A DNA stretch of 64,000 nt from Staphylococcus simulans (GCF_002994445.1 NZ_MRZJ01000003.1:186001-250000); one strand, 5' to 3'. Positions 30,477-43,070 are shown, counted from the first letter of the stretch. Notes: generated from the letters alone by a model not told the origin. Made by a program: numbers and translations.

Positions 30477-30496
30477 AAAAAGTGATTTCACTTTTT
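30477..30496 (+). other. cggR-gapA intercistronic stem-loop
   Basis: AAAAAGTG / CACTTTTT with an ATTT loop between cggR and gapA. In Bacillus the cggR-gapA mRNA is cut near such a stem-loop by RNase Y, giving stable gapA mRNA and unstable cggR mRNA; the same is inferred here. Confidence 0.6.
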
Positions 30497-30525
30497 AACA
30501 ATATCTTTTAAAGGAGGCCATAATA

Positions 30526-31533
30526 ATGGCAGTAAAAGTAGCAATTAATGGTTTTGGTAGAATCGGTCGTTTAGCATTCAGAAGAATTCAAGATGTTGAA
30601 GGTATCGACGTAGTAGCAGTAAACGACTTAACAGACGATGAAATGTTAGCACACTTATTAAAATATGATACTATGCAAGGACGTTTCACTGAAGAAGTTG
30701 AAGTTGTAGATGGCGGATTCCGCGTGAATGGTAAAGAAGTTAAATCATTCGAACAACCAGATGCAAGCAAATTACCTTGGAAAGATTTAGGAATCGACGT
30801 AGTATTAGAATGTACTGGATTCTATACTAGCAAAGAAAAAGCACAAGCTCACATCGATGCAGGTGCTAAAAAAGTATTAATCTCTGCACCAGCAACTGGT
30901 GATCTTAAAACAATCGTTTACAACGTAAACAACCAAACTTTAGACAGCAACGACACAATCGTTTCAGGTGCTTCATGTACTACAAACTCACTTGCTCCAG
31001 TAGCAAAAGTTTTAAATGACAGCTTCGGTTTAGTAGAAGGTTTCATGACTACTATCCACGCTTACACTGGTGACCAAAATACTCAAGACGGTCCACACAG
31101 AAAAGGCGACAAACGTCGTGCACGTGCAGCAGCTCAAAACATCGTTCCAAACTCAACTGGTGCTGCTAAAGCAATCGGTAAAGTAATTCCTGAAATCGAC
31201 GGAAAATTAGACGGTGGCGCTCAACGTGTTCCTGTAGCAACTGGTTCATTAACTGAATTAACTGTTGTATTAGACAAAGACGCTACAGTAGAAGACATCA
31301 ACGCAGCTATGAAAGCAGCTTCAAACGAATCATTCGGTTACACTGAAGACGAAATCGTATCTTCTGACGTAGTTGGTATGACATTCGGTTCATTATTCGA
31401 CGCAACTCAAACTCGTGTAATGACTGTATCTGGTCGTCAATTAGTTAAAGTTGCAGCTTGGTACGATAACGAAATGTCTTACACTGCACAATTAGTACGT
31501 ACTTTAGAATACCTTATCAAAGACGTAAAATAA
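30526..31533 (+). CDS. gapA: Glyceraldehyde-3-phosphate dehydrogenase (glycolytic)
   Basis: 335 aa. N-terminal NAD-binding INGFGRIGR (8-16), catalytic Cys151 in SGASCTTNS, and His178 as general base. It converts glyceraldehyde-3-phosphate to 1,3-bisphosphoglycerate with NAD. AAAGGAGG (30511-30518) is a very strong ribosome binding site, and codon use is strongly biased, as for highly expressed genes. Second gene of the cggR operon; two hairpins follow before pgk, allowing differential expression. Confidence 0.98.
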   Translation: MAVKVAINGFGRIGRLAFRRIQDVEGIDVVAVNDLTDDEMLAHLLKYDTMQGRFTEEVEVVDGGFRVNGKEVKSFEQPDASKLPWKDLGIDVVLECTGFYTSKEKAQAHIDAGAKKVLISAPATGDLKTIVYNVNNQTLDSNDTIVSGASCTTNSLAPVAKVLNDSFGLVEGFMTTIHAYTGDQNTQDGPHRKGDKRRARAAAQNIVPNSTGAAKAIGKVIPEIDGKLDGGAQRVPVATGSLTELTVVLDKDATVEDINAAMKAASNESFGYTEDEIVSSDVVGMTFGSLFDATQTRVMTVSGRQLVKVAAWYDNEMSYTAQLVRTLEYLIKDVK

Positions 31534-31561
31534 TTGATCAACACTGATATGAAATAAGGTC

Positions 31562-31649
31562 TGAATTTAACAAGCGGTAATGTGTTGTTGAAATTCAATG
31601 ACCAGCTTATGAGTAAGCGGGGAGGCACATACGCTTCTCCGCTTATTTT
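31562..31649 (+). terminator. Two hairpins between gapA and pgk
   Basis: First hairpin GAATTTAACAA / TTGTTGAAATTC (about 31563-31597, one bulge). Second AAGCGGGGAGGC / GCTTCTCCGCTT (31615-31644) followed by ATTTTCATT, which looks like a partial terminator. pgk may also have its own promoter in the 150 bases that follow. Confidence 0.7.
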
Positions 31650-31803
31650 CATTAAGTACATGGTTATTAGAGTTAATATTTTCAGAAAGATGAAATTTTT
31701 CATTGGATTCTGTTAATATATCTGCAATATTTGTGCCCATATGCTAACCTCAAATTACAGACATTTTATATATTCGTGCTTTTATCCAAAGGAGGAAGTT
31801 TTG

Positions 31804-32994
31804 ATGGCAAAAAAACATGTATCTGATTTAGATTTAAAAGGTAAAGTCGTTTTAGAACGTGCAGATTTTAACGTACCTTTAAAAGATGGAGAAATTACAA
31901 ACGATAACCGTATCGTTCAAGCATTACCAACTATTGAGTATATTCTTGAACAAGGCGGAAAATTAGTTTTATTCTCTCACTTAGGCAAAGTTAAAGAAGA
32001 AAGCGATAAAGAAAAATTAACACTTAAACCTGTAGCAGTTCGTTTAAGCGAAAAATTAGGCAAAGATGTTAAATTTGTTCCGCAAACACGCGGTAAAGAA
32101 TTAGAAGACGCAATCGCTGCATTAAATGAAGGCGATGTGCTTTTAGTTGAAAATACACGTTTCGAAGATTTAGACGGTAAAAAAGAATCTAAAAACGATC
32201 CTGAATTAGGTAAATACTGGGCTTCATTAGGCGATGTATTCGTAAATGACGCATTTGGTACTGCGCACCGTTCACACGCTTCAAACGTAGGTATTGCTTC
32301 TAACTTAGAAAGTGCTGCTGGAGATTTGATGGAAAAAGAAATCAAATTTATCGGCGGTGTTGTCAACAACCCTGACAAACCAGTTGTCGCTATCTTAGGC
32401 GGAGCTAAAGTTTCAGATAAAATCGGTGTAATTGAAAACTTATTGAATGTTGCTGATAAAGTCTTAATCGGCGGCGGTATGGCATACACATTCCTTAAAG
32501 CACAAGGTTACGAAATCGGTAAATCTTTATTAGAAGCAGACAAAGTCGACTTCGCTAAAGACTTATTAGAACGTGCCGGCGGTAAAATTGTATTACCAGT
32601 TGACGGTAAAGTAACAAAAGAATTCTCTAACGATTCACCATATACTGTTGTAGGTATCGATGAAATTCCTGAAGATCAAGAAGCTTTAGATATCGGACCT
32701 AAAACTGTTGAGTTATTCAAAAAAGAATTAGAAGGTGCGCATACTGTAGTATGGAACGGACCTATGGGTGTATTCGAATTTGAAAACTACGCACAAGGTA
32801 CAATCGGTGTATGTGAAGCAATTGCAGAACTAAAAGACGCTACAACTATTATCGGCGGCGGCGACTCAGCAGCTGCAGCAATGATGCTTGGATTCGAAAA
32901 AGACTTCACGCATATTTCTACTGGCGGCGGTGCATCATTAGAATATCTTGAGGGTAAAGAATTACCAGGTATTGCATCAATTAGCGATAAATAA
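31804..32994 (+). CDS. pgk: Phosphoglycerate kinase
   Basis: 396 aa from ATG 31804, preceded by AAAGGAGGAAG. Conserved RADFNVPL (about 18-25), substrate-binding SHLG (59-62), and nucleotide-binding GGAKVSDK and GGGDSAAA motifs. It transfers phosphate from 1,3-bisphosphoglycerate to ADP. Part of the pgk-tpiA-gpmI-eno run. Confidence 0.98.
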   Translation: MAKKHVSDLDLKGKVVLERADFNVPLKDGEITNDNRIVQALPTIEYILEQGGKLVLFSHLGKVKEESDKEKLTLKPVAVRLSEKLGKDVKFVPQTRGKELEDAIAALNEGDVLLVENTRFEDLDGKKESKNDPELGKYWASLGDVFVNDAFGTAHRSHASNVGIASNLESAAGDLMEKEIKFIGGVVNNPDKPVVAILGGAKVSDKIGVIENLLNVADKVLIGGGMAYTFLKAQGYEIGKSLLEADKVDFAKDLLERAGGKIVLPVDGKVTKEFSNDSPYTVVGIDEIPEDQEALDIGPKTVELFKKELEGAHTVVWNGPMGVFEFENYAQGTIGVCEAIAELKDATTIIGGGDSAAAAMMLGFEKDFTHISTGGGASLEYLEGKELPGIASISDK

Positions 32995-33009
32995 GCTGTA
33001 ACATATTAA

Positions 33010-33795
<786 letters not shown>

Positions 33796-33796
33796 T

Positions 33797-35314
33797 ATGG
33801 CGAAACAACCAACAGCATTAATCATCTTAGATGGTTTTGCAAATAGAGAAGATGTACATGGTAACGCAGTTAAACAAGCGTATAAACCAAACTTCGACCG
33901 TTATTATGAAAAATATCCTACAACTCAAATTGAAGCCAGCGGCTTAGAAGTAGGTCTTCCTGCTGGTCAAATGGGTAACTCAGAAGTAGGTCACATGAAT
34001 ATCGGTGCTGGACGTATTGTTTACCAAAGTTTAACACGCATTAACAAATCAATTGAAGACGGCGACTTCTTTGAAAATGAAGTGCTTAACGAAGCAATTG
34101 AACATGTTAAAGCGAACAATTCAGCATTGCACGTATTCGGATTGCTTTCTGACGGCGGTGTACACAGTCACTATACACACTTATTTGCAATCTTAGAATT
34201 AGCTAAAAAACAAGGACTTGATAAAGTCTATGTACACGGTTTCTTAGACGGACGTGACGTGGATCAAAAATCTGCATTTAAATATGTCAAAGAAACTGAA
34301 GAAAAATTCAAAGAAATCGGCATTGGCCAATTCGCTTCAATCTCAGGCCGTTATTATGCAATGGACCGTGATAAACGTTGGGAACGTGAACAAAAAGCAT
34401 ACAATGCAATTCGTGACATCGATACACCTGAATATGCGACAGCAGAAGAAGGTATCGAAGCAAGTTACGAAGAAGGTTTAACTGACGAATTCATTATTCC
34501 ATTCTCAATCAAAGAACAAAATGAAGGTGTTCAAGACGGAGATTCAGTTGTATTCTTCAACTTCCGTCCTGACAGAGCCGGACAACTTTCAGAAATCTTT
34601 ACAAACAAAGATTTCAAAGGCTTTGAAGTTAACCAACCTAAAGATTTATTCTTTGCGACATTTACAAAATACAACGACCAAGTTGATGGTAAAGTTGTAT
34701 TTGAAAAAGTCGATTTAAAACAAACTATCGGTGAAGTTGCAGAAGCAAACAATCTTAAACAATTAAGAATTGCTGAAACTGAAAAATACCCTCATGTTAC
34801 TTACTTTATGAGCGGCGGACGCAACGAAGAGTTCGAAGGTGAACGTCGTATCCTTATCGATTCGCCTAAAGTTGCAACTTACGATTTAAAACCAGAAATG
34901 AGTGCATATGAAGTTAAAGATGCATTATTAGGGGAATTAGATAAAGGCGACTTAGATTTAATCATCTTGAACTTTGCCAACCCTGATATGGTAGGACACA
35001 GCGGTATGTTAGAACCTACTGTAAAAGCAATTGAAGCAGTAGACGAATGTTTAGGAGAAGTCGTTGATAAAATCTTGGATATGGGCGGCAATGCAATTAT
35101 TACTGCTGACCACGGCAACTCTGACCAAGTTTTAACTGACGATGATCAACCAATGACAACACACACAACAAACCCGGTTCCTGTTATCGTAACTAAAGAC
35201 GGCGTTGAATTACGCGAAACTGGTAAATTAGGCGACTTAGCACCGACATTACTTGATTTATTAGGTGTTAAACAACCTGAAGAAATGACTGGAGAGTCAT
35301 TAATTAAACATTAA
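33797..35314 (+). CDS. gpmI: Phosphoglycerate mutase, cofactor-independent
   Basis: 505 aa from ATG 33797; an ATG four codons upstream overlaps tpiA and lacks a ribosome binding site. Alkaline-phosphatase superfamily metalloenzyme: LDGF (about 10-13) with a metal-binding Asp, [14 protein letters not shown] with the phosphoserine (about 60-73), and [10 protein letters not shown] (about 434-443). Mn-dependent conversion of 3-phosphoglycerate to 2-phosphoglycerate. Follows tpiA directly. Confidence 0.98.
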   Translation: MAKQPTALIILDGFANREDVHGNAVKQAYKPNFDRYYEKYPTTQIEASGLEVGLPAGQMGNSEVGHMNIGAGRIVYQSLTRINKSIEDGDFFENEVLNEAIEHVKANNSALHVFGLLSDGGVHSHYTHLFAILELAKKQGLDKVYVHGFLDGRDVDQKSAFKYVKETEEKFKEIGIGQFASISGRYYAMDRDKRWEREQKAYNAIRDIDTPEYATAEEGIEASYEEGLTDEFIIPFSIKEQNEGVQDGDSVVFFNFRPDRAGQLSEIFTNKDFKGFEVNQPKDLFFATFTKYNDQVDGKVVFEKVDLKQTIGEVAEANNLKQLRIAETEKYPHVTYFMSGGRNEEFEGERRILIDSPKVATYDLKPEMSAYEVKDALLGELDKGDLDLIILNFANPDMVGHSGMLEPTVKAIEAVDECLGEVVDKILDMGGNAIITADHGNSDQVLTDDDQPMTTHTTNPVPVIVTKDGVELRETGKLGDLAPTLLDLLGVKQPEEMTGESLIKH

Positions 35315-35338
35315 TTGTTCACAATCAATATCGGATAA

Positions 35339-36712
<1,374 letters not shown>

Positions 36713-36767
36713 TTTAAGACTTACTGAAATTGAGTTCACGCAAAATTTAATTCAGTAATTGAAATAG

Positions 36768-36808
36768 GAAACTGTTAAGGCTTAAGTGCTTTGACAGTTT
36801 CTTTTTTT
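36768..36808 (+). terminator. eno terminator
   Basis: Stem GAAACTGT / ACAGTTTC with an inner AAG-GC / GC-TTT helix, then seven T. Confidence 0.92.
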
Positions 36809-36901
36809 GCGATGCTTGGAATACTCCCACTTCTCTTTCATAACTGATATAATTAAAAACAATGAGAGTATTCTATATTTATTAAGGAGTTTGGTTTTAT
36901 C

Positions 36902-37369
36902 GTGGATACTGAAAATACTAAAGCGATGCGCGCAAAAAAATCAGGGAAATTAATCGCATATGCTTCAATCTTTTTAGCGATGATGTATGCGACATATATA
37001 TTTGTGGTATTGGATAAAAGTGTCATTGTTGATTTATTAAATTCCCACCAAATAGAAGCAACGAAAAATGCGGTCGGCAACTTCTTAAACAGTTACCGCT
37101 TGACCGGCATTATGTATTTACTGGCTTACTTATGCGGATTAATCGCAATTTGGAATCAGCACCCGTATTTATGGTGGTTCTTGTTTGCGGTCTATATTTC
37201 ACAAACTTTCTTTACTGCTGTGAACGCTGGACCGATTATGCAAAGTATTATTCATGTGAAGTCTTTATATATGACATTGCCGCTATGGATTACTTTGGTA
37301 GGTTCATTAATCTTAGCACTGTATATGCTGATCATATCTATCAAACGCAGAAGTACATTTAATCGTTGA
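36902..37369 (+). CDS. Four-TM membrane protein of unknown function
   Basis: 155 aa from GTG 36902 with AAGGAG about 12 bases upstream. Four hydrophobic segments (about 18-38, 68-86, 90-110, 128-148) with a short basic C-terminus. No family recognised; a gene of similar size stands between eno and secG in other staphylococci. A start a few codons later cannot be excluded. Confidence 0.72.
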   Translation: MDTENTKAMRAKKSGKLIAYASIFLAMMYATYIFVVLDKSVIVDLLNSHQIEATKNAVGNFLNSYRLTGIMYLLAYLCGLIAIWNQHPYLWWFLFAVYISQTFFTAVNAGPIMQSIIHVKSLYMTLPLWITLVGSLILALYMLIISIKRRSTFNR

Positions 37370-37447
37370 TTTTTTGAATCTGAATTTGATATACGCTGTC
37401 TTTTCGTGTTATAATTGTCAGGTATATTATGAATGGAGGACTAACGC

Positions 37448-37684
37448 ATGCATGTTTTGTTAACAGTTTTATTAGTCATTGACTGTATCGCTTTAATTAC
37501 AGTTGTGTTACTCCAAGAAAGCAAAAGCAATGGACTTTCAGGAGCAATCAGCGGCGGTGCTGAACAGCTCTTTGGTGGAAAACAGAAACAACGCGGTGTA
37601 GATTTATTCTTAAACCGTGTCACAATCGTATTATCTATTGTGTTTTTCGTGTTAATGCTCGCAATTACTTATCTTAATATGTAA
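37448..37684 (+). CDS. secG: SecG, preprotein translocase subunit
   Basis: 78 aa. Two transmembrane helices (about 3-22 and 54-75) joined by a Gly/Ser/Lys loop with the SecG motif [15 protein letters not shown] (about 28-42). Accessory subunit of SecYEG. GGAGG (37436-37440) upstream of ATG 37448. secG-est-rnr-smpB-ssrA is a conserved Firmicute cluster. Confidence 0.95.
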   Translation: MHVLLTVLLVIDCIALITVVLLQESKSNGLSGAISGGAEQLFGGKQKQRGVDLFLNRVTIVLSIVFFVLMLAITYLNM

Positions 37685-37690
37685 ATGTAA

Positions 37691-37720
37691 GGTCCGACAA
37701 TGTAAAAGTCGGGCTTTTTT
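37691..37720 (+). terminator. secG terminator
   Basis: GTCCGAC / GTCGGGC with loop AATGTAAAA, followed by six T. Confidence 0.88.
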
Positions 37721-37774
37721 CATTATAATGGTATGTGAGTATGTATATTTAATGAGATGAAAGGGTTGAAAGAC

Positions 37775-38515
37775 ATGCAGATTAAATTGCCTGAACCGTT
37801 CTTCTTTGAAGAAGGGAATAGAGCAGTATTATTATTACATGGGTTTACTGGGAATTCATCAGATGTACGTCAGTTAGGACGTTTCTTGCAGAAGAAAGGT
37901 TATACATCTTATGCACCTCAGTATGAAGGCCATGCAGCACCACCGGAGGAAATTCTGCAATCCAGTCCGCATGTCTGGTTTAAAGATGCGTTAGACGGAT
38001 ATGATTTCTTAAAATCCAAAGGATATGATGAAATCGCAGTGGCTGGATTATCTTTAGGCGGCGACTTTGCCTTGAAATTAAGCTTAAACAGAGATGTAGA
38101 GGGTATTGTAACCATGTGTGCGCCTATGTTTATCAAGACAGAAGGCTCAATGTACGAAGGCGTATTAGAATATGCACGCAACTTTAAGAAATACCAAGGT
38201 AAAGATGAAGCGACAATCGATCGCGAAATGGATGCATTCCATCCAACTGACACTTTAAAAGAGCTTCAGCAAACAATTCAAGATGTGAGAGATCATGTTG
38301 ATGAGGTAATGGACCCGTTATTGGTCATTCAAGCTGAACAAGATGATATGATCAACCCTGAATCTGCAAATGTAATTTATGATGAAGCGTCATCTGATGA
38401 CAAATCAATTAAATGGTATGCAGAATCAGGTCACGTTATTACGATTGATAAAGAAAAAGAACAAGTTTTCGAAGATATTTATGCCTTCTTAGAAGGACTA
38501 GATTGGTCTGAATAA
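37775..38515 (+). CDS. est: Carboxylesterase (alpha/beta hydrolase)
   Basis: 246 aa from ATG 37775 ([20 protein letters not shown]), the standard Est N-terminus; AAAGGG lies upstream. Oxyanion HGFTG (22-26), nucleophile Ser93 in GLSLGG, and C-terminal His in SGHVITID. Monoacylglycerol-lipase-like carboxylesterase with unknown physiological substrate. Located between secG and rnr, as in Bacillus and Staphylococcus. Confidence 0.94.
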   Translation: MQIKLPEPFFFEEGNRAVLLLHGFTGNSSDVRQLGRFLQKKGYTSYAPQYEGHAAPPEEILQSSPHVWFKDALDGYDFLKSKGYDEIAVAGLSLGGDFALKLSLNRDVEGIVTMCAPMFIKTEGSMYEGVLEYARNFKKYQGKDEATIDREMDAFHPTDTLKELQQTIQDVRDHVDEVMDPLLVIQAEQDDMINPESANVIYDEASSDDKSIKWYAESGHVITIDKEKEQVFEDIYAFLEGLDWSE

Positions 38516-38562
38516 GATCATTAAAAATAAACTATTAAATAAGGAAGAAAGGAGGGGGCATA

Positions 38563-40923
38563 ATGGATTTAAAACAATCTGTAGCAGAAATCATTAAACA
38601 ACCTGATTATGAACCTATGTCAGTGTCAGATTTCCAAGATCGTTTAGGTTTAGATAATGCCGACTCATTCAGAGACTTAATAAAGGTGTTAGTTGAACTA
38701 GAACAATCCGGACTTGTGGAACGCACTAAAACAGACCGCTATAAAAGAAAGAGCAGTCAAAAGAAAATGAAAGACAACTTAGTCAAAGGGACTTTAAGCC
38801 AAAACAAAAAAGGTTTTGCCTTCTTAAGACCTGAAGACGAAGACATGGAAGATGTCTTTATTCCTCCGACTAAAATCAACCGCGCCATGGATGGCGACAC
38901 TGTTATTGTAGAAGTGCAGCCCTCACGCGGAGATTTCAAAGGAAAAGTCGAAGGAGAAGTTAAATCAATTGAAAAACATTCCGTTACACAAGTAGTCGGA
39001 ACGTATACAGAAGGCCGTCATTTTGGTTTTGTAATCCCAGATGACAAACGTATTATGCAAGATATTTTCATTCCAAAAGGTCAAAGCTTAGGTGCTGTGG
39101 AAGGCCATAAAGTGTTAGTGCAGATTTCTAAATACGCACAAGGCAATGATAATCCTGAAGGTCATGTTTCTGCAATCTTAGGGCATAAAAACGACCCGGG
39201 TGTAGATATTCTTTCGATTATTTACCAACATGGAATTGAAATCGAATTCCCTGATGAAGTATTGAAAGAAGCAGAAGCCGTACCGGAAACTATCCAGCCG
39301 TCAGAATTAGAAGGCCGCAGAGACTTGCGTGATGAATTAACAATCACAATTGATGGCGCAGATGCGAAAGACTTAGATGATGCGATTGCGCTGAAAAAGC
39401 TTAAAAACGGCAATACGCAATTAACAGTAAGTATCGCAGATGTCAGCCATTATGTTACTGAAGACTCAGCGTTAGACAAAGAAGCATATGATCGCGGTAC
39501 AAGTGTTTATTTAGTAGATCGTGTTATTCCGATGATTCCGCATCGATTAAGCAACGGTATCTGTTCATTGAATCCAAATGTAGACCGTTTAACCTTAAGC
39601 TGCCGTATGGAAATCAACCAAGACGGCAAAGTGGTAAAACATGAAATCTTCGACAGTGTGATTCAATCTGACCATCGTATGACTTATGATGAAGTAAATC
39701 AGATTATTACAGATAAAGATGAAGCGGTACGTTCAAAATATTCAGATGTGACACCGATGCTGGATATGGCGCAAGAATTAAGCAATACACTGATTCAAAT
39801 GCGTAAACGCCGCGGTGAAATAGACTTTGACATTGATGAAGCACAAGTTATCGTTAATGACGAAGGTATTCCGGTAGAAGTGAGAATGCGTGAACGCGGT
39901 GAAGGTGAACGCTTAATCGAATCCTTCATGCTAGCTGCGAACGAAACAGTTGCGGAACACTTCAACAAAATGGAAGTACCGTTTATCTATCGTGTGCACG
40001 AACAGCCGAAATCAGATCGCTTAACACAATTCTTCGAATTCATTACGAACTTCGGAATTTTGGTAAGAGGTACAGGCGAAGATGTATCTCCAAGTACGCT
40101 TCAAGAAATTCACGAAAAAGTGAAAGGTCTGCCTGAACAAACAGTAGTATCTACTATGATGTTACGCTCTATGCAGCAGGCACGTTATGAAGATACTAAC
40201 TTAGGCCACTTCGGTTTATCAGCGGATTACTATACACACTTTACGTCACCAATTCGTCGTTATCCTGACTTAGTTGTCCATCGACTAATCCGCAAATACT
40301 TGATAGAAGATTCAATGAGCGGTAAAGAACTAAGAAAATGGGAAGATAAACTGCCAGAAATCGCAGAACACACTTCAAATCGCGAACGTCGTGCAATTGA
40401 TGCTGAACGTGACACGGATGAATTGAAGAAAGCAGAATTTATGCTTCAACACATCGGTGATGAGTTTGAAGGTATCATCAGCTCTGTCGCAAACTTCGGT
40501 ATGTTTGTAGAATTGCCGAATACTGTAGAAGGTATGGTGCATGTGTCTAATATGACAGATGACTATTACCAATTCGCAGAAGGTCAAATGGCTATGATTG
40601 GAGAACGCTCAGGCAATGTCTTCCGCATTGGCGACGCTGTTAAAATCAAAGTCGTTAATGTCGATGTAGAACAACGTATGATTGATTTCCAAATCTTAGG
40701 CATGCCGGAACCAAAACGCAAAAAATCAAGCGAACGTCCTGCACGCGGTACGACAATTCAAACAAAAACACGCGGTAAAAACCTTGGCGGAGATAAGAAA
40801 AAAGGTAAGAAGAAACAACGTAAAGGTAAAAATCAACGTAACCGCGATAAACAAAACAATACAAATCACAAACCGTTTTACAAAAGTAAAAAGGTAAAAC
40901 AAAAAGCACGTAAAAAGAAATAA
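38563..40923 (+). CDS. rnr: RNase R (3'-5' exoribonuclease)
   Basis: 786 aa. N-terminal winged-helix and cold-shock domains, RNB catalytic domain with the Asp-rich motif DGADAKDLDDAI (about 262-273), then S1 domain (about 628-710) and a Lys/Arg-rich C-terminus. RNase R degrades structured RNA and works with SmpB-tmRNA to remove nonstop mRNAs, consistent with smpB and ssrA next door. Ribosome binding site AAAGGAGGGGG. Confidence 0.97.
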   Translation: MDLKQSVAEIIKQPDYEPMSVSDFQDRLGLDNADSFRDLIKVLVELEQSGLVERTKTDRYKRKSSQKKMKDNLVKGTLSQNKKGFAFLRPEDEDMEDVFIPPTKINRAMDGDTVIVEVQPSRGDFKGKVEGEVKSIEKHSVTQVVGTYTEGRHFGFVIPDDKRIMQDIFIPKGQSLGAVEGHKVLVQISKYAQGNDNPEGHVSAILGHKNDPGVDILSIIYQHGIEIEFPDEVLKEAEAVPETIQPSELEGRRDLRDELTITIDGADAKDLDDAIALKKLKNGNTQLTVSIADVSHYVTEDSALDKEAYDRGTSVYLVDRVIPMIPHRLSNGICSLNPNVDRLTLSCRMEINQDGKVVKHEIFDSVIQSDHRMTYDEVNQIITDKDEAVRSKYSDVTPMLDMAQELSNTLIQMRKRRGEIDFDIDEAQVIVNDEGIPVEVRMRERGEGERLIESFMLAANETVAEHFNKMEVPFIYRVHEQPKSDRLTQFFEFITNFGILVRGTGEDVSPSTLQEIHEKVKGLPEQTVVSTMMLRSMQQARYEDTNLGHFGLSADYYTHFTSPIRRYPDLVVHRLIRKYLIEDSMSGKELRKWEDKLPEIAEHTSNRERRAIDAERDTDELKKAEFMLQHIGDEFEGIISSVANFGMFVELPNTVEGMVHVSNMTDDYYQFAEGQMAMIGERSGNVFRIGDAVKIKVVNVDVEQRMIDFQILGMPEPKRKKSSERPARGTTIQTKTRGKNLGGDKKKGKKKQRKGKNQRNRDKQNNTNHKPFYKSKKVKQKARKKK

Positions 40924-40994
40924 TGTATGAGAAAGAGATTTAAGTACTGTGTACTTACTTCTCTTTACTATAATTTCAACAAGAGGTGAACACG

Positions 40995-41465
40995 ATGTCG
41001 AAGAAGAAGAAAAAATCTCCTGGTACTTTAGCGGAGAACCGCAAAGCCAGACACGATTATAATATAGAGGATACGCTTGAAGCGGGCATTGTGTTAAGAG
41101 GTACAGAAATTAAATCCATTCGTCGCGGCAGTGCCAACTTAAAAGATAGTTTCGCACAAGTGAAAAATGGTGAAATTTACGTTCATAATATGCATATTGC
41201 GCCTTATGAAGAAGGCAACCGATTTAATCACGATCCATTGCGCCCAAGAAAACTGCTCTTACACAAAAGAGAGATTCAAAAGTTGGGAACACGTACACGT
41301 GAAATCGGCTATTCTATTATTCCATTAAAACTGTATCTCAAGCATGGACAATGCAAAGTCTTGATTGGTGTTGCGCGAGGTAAGAAAAAATACGATAAGC
41401 GTCAAGATCTTAAAGATAAAGCAGTAAAACGCGATATCCAACGTGCAATGAAAGACCGTTATTAA
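40995..41465 (+). CDS. smpB: SmpB, tmRNA-binding protein
   Basis: 156 aa from ATG 40995; AAGAGGTG (40981-40988) is the ribosome binding site, so the GTG inside it is not the start. Conserved GTEIKSIR (about 37-44), [12 protein letters not shown] and the basic C-terminal helix. It delivers tmRNA to stalled ribosomes. A hairpin with AAGTAC / GTACTT (40933-40967) lies between rnr and smpB, and a short AAGCAGG / CCTGCTT hairpin follows the gene. Confidence 0.97.
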   Translation: MSKKKKKSPGTLAENRKARHDYNIEDTLEAGIVLRGTEIKSIRRGSANLKDSFAQVKNGEIYVHNMHIAPYEEGNRFNHDPLRPRKLLLHKREIQKLGTRTREIGYSIIPLKLYLKHGQCKVLIGVARGKKKYDKRQDLKDKAVKRDIQRAMKDRY

Positions 41466-41532
41466 GGGCAAGCAGGCACGTCCTGCTTCCCGTATCTTAT
41501 TTAAGAATACTAAGAGAATGTAAACAATTTCG

Positions 41533-41561
41533 TTGCTTAGTTAAAGTTTATTTGATATGAT
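41533..41561 (+). promoter_or_regulatory. ssrA promoter
   Basis: TTGCTT (41533-41538), 17-bp spacer, TATGAT (41556-41561). The transcript start near 41568 would give a precursor trimmed by RNase P at 41612. Confidence 0.75.
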
Positions 41562-41611
41562 AAAGAATGCTTTCGGATTCTTTACAATTAGAATCTGTTT
41601 ATTAATATTAA

Positions 41612-41969
41612 GGGGGCGTTTTGGATTCGACAGGGGTCCCCAGAGCTTATTAAGCGTGTCGGAGGGTTGTCTTCGTTATCAACACACTCAGTTTATAATA
41701 ACTGGCAAATCAAACAATAATTTAGCAGTAGCTGCCTAATCGCACTCTGCATCACCTAACAGCATCGCCTATGTGCTGTTAACGTGATTCAACTTTAGTA
41801 GGATACGCTAGGCACTGCTGTTCGAAGTCTGTCTAGAAGAGATTAAGCGAACTAGCATGGTGTTGGTTGTCTATTTCCTACCACCATGTGAAATTTGAAT
41901 AATAGACTACACACGTAGAAAGATTTGTATCAGGATCCTTGGACGCGGGTTCAAATCCCGCCGCCTCCA
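41612..41969 (+). ncRNA. ssrA: tmRNA
   Basis: Acceptor GGGGGCG at the 5' end pairs with CGCCTCC at the 3' end; A73 at 41969, CCA not encoded. T-arm GCGGGTTCAAATCCCGC. Tag reading frame 41704-41739 encodes GKSNNNLAVAA then TAA, preceded by the alanine carried by tmRNA. About 358 nt. Rescues stalled ribosomes with SmpB. Confidence 0.97.
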
Positions 41970-41976
41970 TACATAT

Positions 41977-42007
41977 GCCTATAACCCGCGTGGTTATGGG
42001 CTTTTTT
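41977..42007 (+). terminator. ssrA terminator
   Basis: GCCTATAACC / GGTTATGGGC with loop CGCGT, followed by six T. Confidence 0.93.
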
Positions 42008-42079
42008 ATTTGGGTATTACCACAAAAAGTGCACAAATTTATTAATTTTTCATAAAGGTTTTGAATGACTGTGTTTGTA

Positions 42080-42115
42080 TGAAAACAAAGTAAGAGGGCA
42101 GCTTTTGAGCTGCCC
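42080..42115 (-). terminator. Terminator of DUF4352 gene
   Basis: Perfect stem GGGCAGCT / AGCTGCCC with loop around CAAA; on the minus strand followed by TCTTACTTTGTTTTC. Confidence 0.75.
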
Positions 42116-42124
42116 AAAATGAGA

Positions 42125-42802
42125 TTATTTTAATTTGATTTTTTCTGTTTTAGTTCCAAAAACACCAGATTGAACTTGAAGTACTAAATTTTGTTTGTTT
42201 GCGACTTCTTTTGATACATCGAAAACAACTTTTCCATTTTTAGTGCTGTCTGGATTTATTTTATCTCCGAAGAAACCTAGGTCATCAGGTGAAACAGCTT
42301 GGTTGGCAGTCGTTGATGCTGCAGAATCAGCTTCATAAGTTTTGCCGTCCCCAACTAATTTGAAAAATGAGTTTGCAATATCTACTGCTTTATCCCCATT
42401 ATTTTTAACAGTAACATCTAAAACAATAAATGTTCCTTTTGCTTTGTTAGTCAGTACATTTCCCACTTGATCAGCAACTGCTTTATTTGTCACATTGAAT
42501 TCTAGTTTATCGAGTTTAACAACTTCATTCATTTTGTGAGGGGCTTTAGTTTCTTTTTTAGTATCTTGTTTCTTTTCTGATTTTGATTCAGAATTTGTAT
42601 TGCTAGTGTTATCGTTTTGAGGAACGTTGTTATTTGTCATCATATTCACAGCACCCATTACTACTAAAACTGTAATCAGGATTTTAACCCACAACCTCCA
42701 GGATTTAAACTTCCACATTAAAAATAGACCTACTGGAAATACAAATAATAGCATTAAAATCGTAAACCAAGTTGATTTATACCATTCTTTCTTTTGTTTC
42801 AT
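42125..42802 (-). CDS. DUF4352-domain membrane-anchored protein
   Basis: 225 aa. Two N-terminal hydrophobic segments (about 11-29 and 38-56), an Asn/Ser/Lys-rich low-complexity linker (about 60-90), then a beta-rich DUF4352 (telokin-like) domain (about 93-225, with TFIVLDVTVKNNGDKAVDI). GGAGGT upstream of the ATG. Such proteins are surface-exposed and of unknown function, often in accessory regions. It lies directly downstream of ssrA, a classic insertion site, but no duplicated tmRNA end was found. Confidence 0.8.
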   Translation of the reverse strand: MKQKKEWYKSTWFTILMLLFVFPVGLFLMWKFKSWRLWVKILITVLVVMGAVNMMTNNNVPQNDNTSNTNSESKSEKKQDTKKETKAPHKMNEVVKLDKLEFNVTNKAVADQVGNVLTNKAKGTFIVLDVTVKNNGDKAVDIANSFFKLVGDGKTYEADSAASTTANQAVSPDDLGFFGDKINPDSTKNGKVVFDVSKEVANKQNLVLQVQSGVFGTKTEKIKLK

Positions 42803-42834
42803 GTTGTAACCTCCAAGATGTTTTGATTATAATA

Positions 42835-43013
42835 AAGCGGATATACGCCTATTAATACAAAAAGAATATGCTTGTAAAAACTTTGATAAAAGTATTTTTG
42901 TTTTGTAAATATTGTATAGTTATTTTGTAGAAGTGCCAATAGGAAATTCTTCATTTTCTAATTTTTATGGTCAATCAAAATGTAATTTTACATTGCTGGT
43001 TGGCGGTTTTTTA
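42835..43013 (+). other. Gene-free stretch ending in an orphan terminator
   Basis: Between the divergent DUF4352 and cspC genes a strong plus-strand terminator occurs: CAATC / GGTTG outside AATGTA / TACATT (42972-43002), followed by GCGGTTTTTT (43003-43012). No ORF precedes it. A weak promoter (TTGATA near 42882, 17 bp, TAAATA) could start a short RNA. Either an sRNA or an upstream cspC transcript that attenuates. Confidence 0.5.
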
Positions 43014-43041
43014 TTTGTAAGTGTTATTTGAGTCAAAAGGG

Positions 43042-43070
43042 TGTACAAATCGAAAAAATACGTGTAGTAT
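43042..43070 (+). promoter_or_regulatory. cspC promoter
   Basis: TGTACA (43042-43047), 17-bp spacer, TAGTAT (43065-43070), leaving a leader of about 115 nt, typical for cold-shock mRNAs. Confidence 0.55.

Noticed and set aside
41557..41739. Apparent 60-codon ORF ending in GKSNNNLAVAA
   Set aside because: Only the last eleven codons are used: they are the tmRNA tag. The upstream part is promoter and structural RNA.
41941..42802. Genomic island integrated at the ssrA 3' end
   Set aside because: The tmRNA end is a common attachment site, but no second copy of its 3' sequence and no integrase were found in the window.
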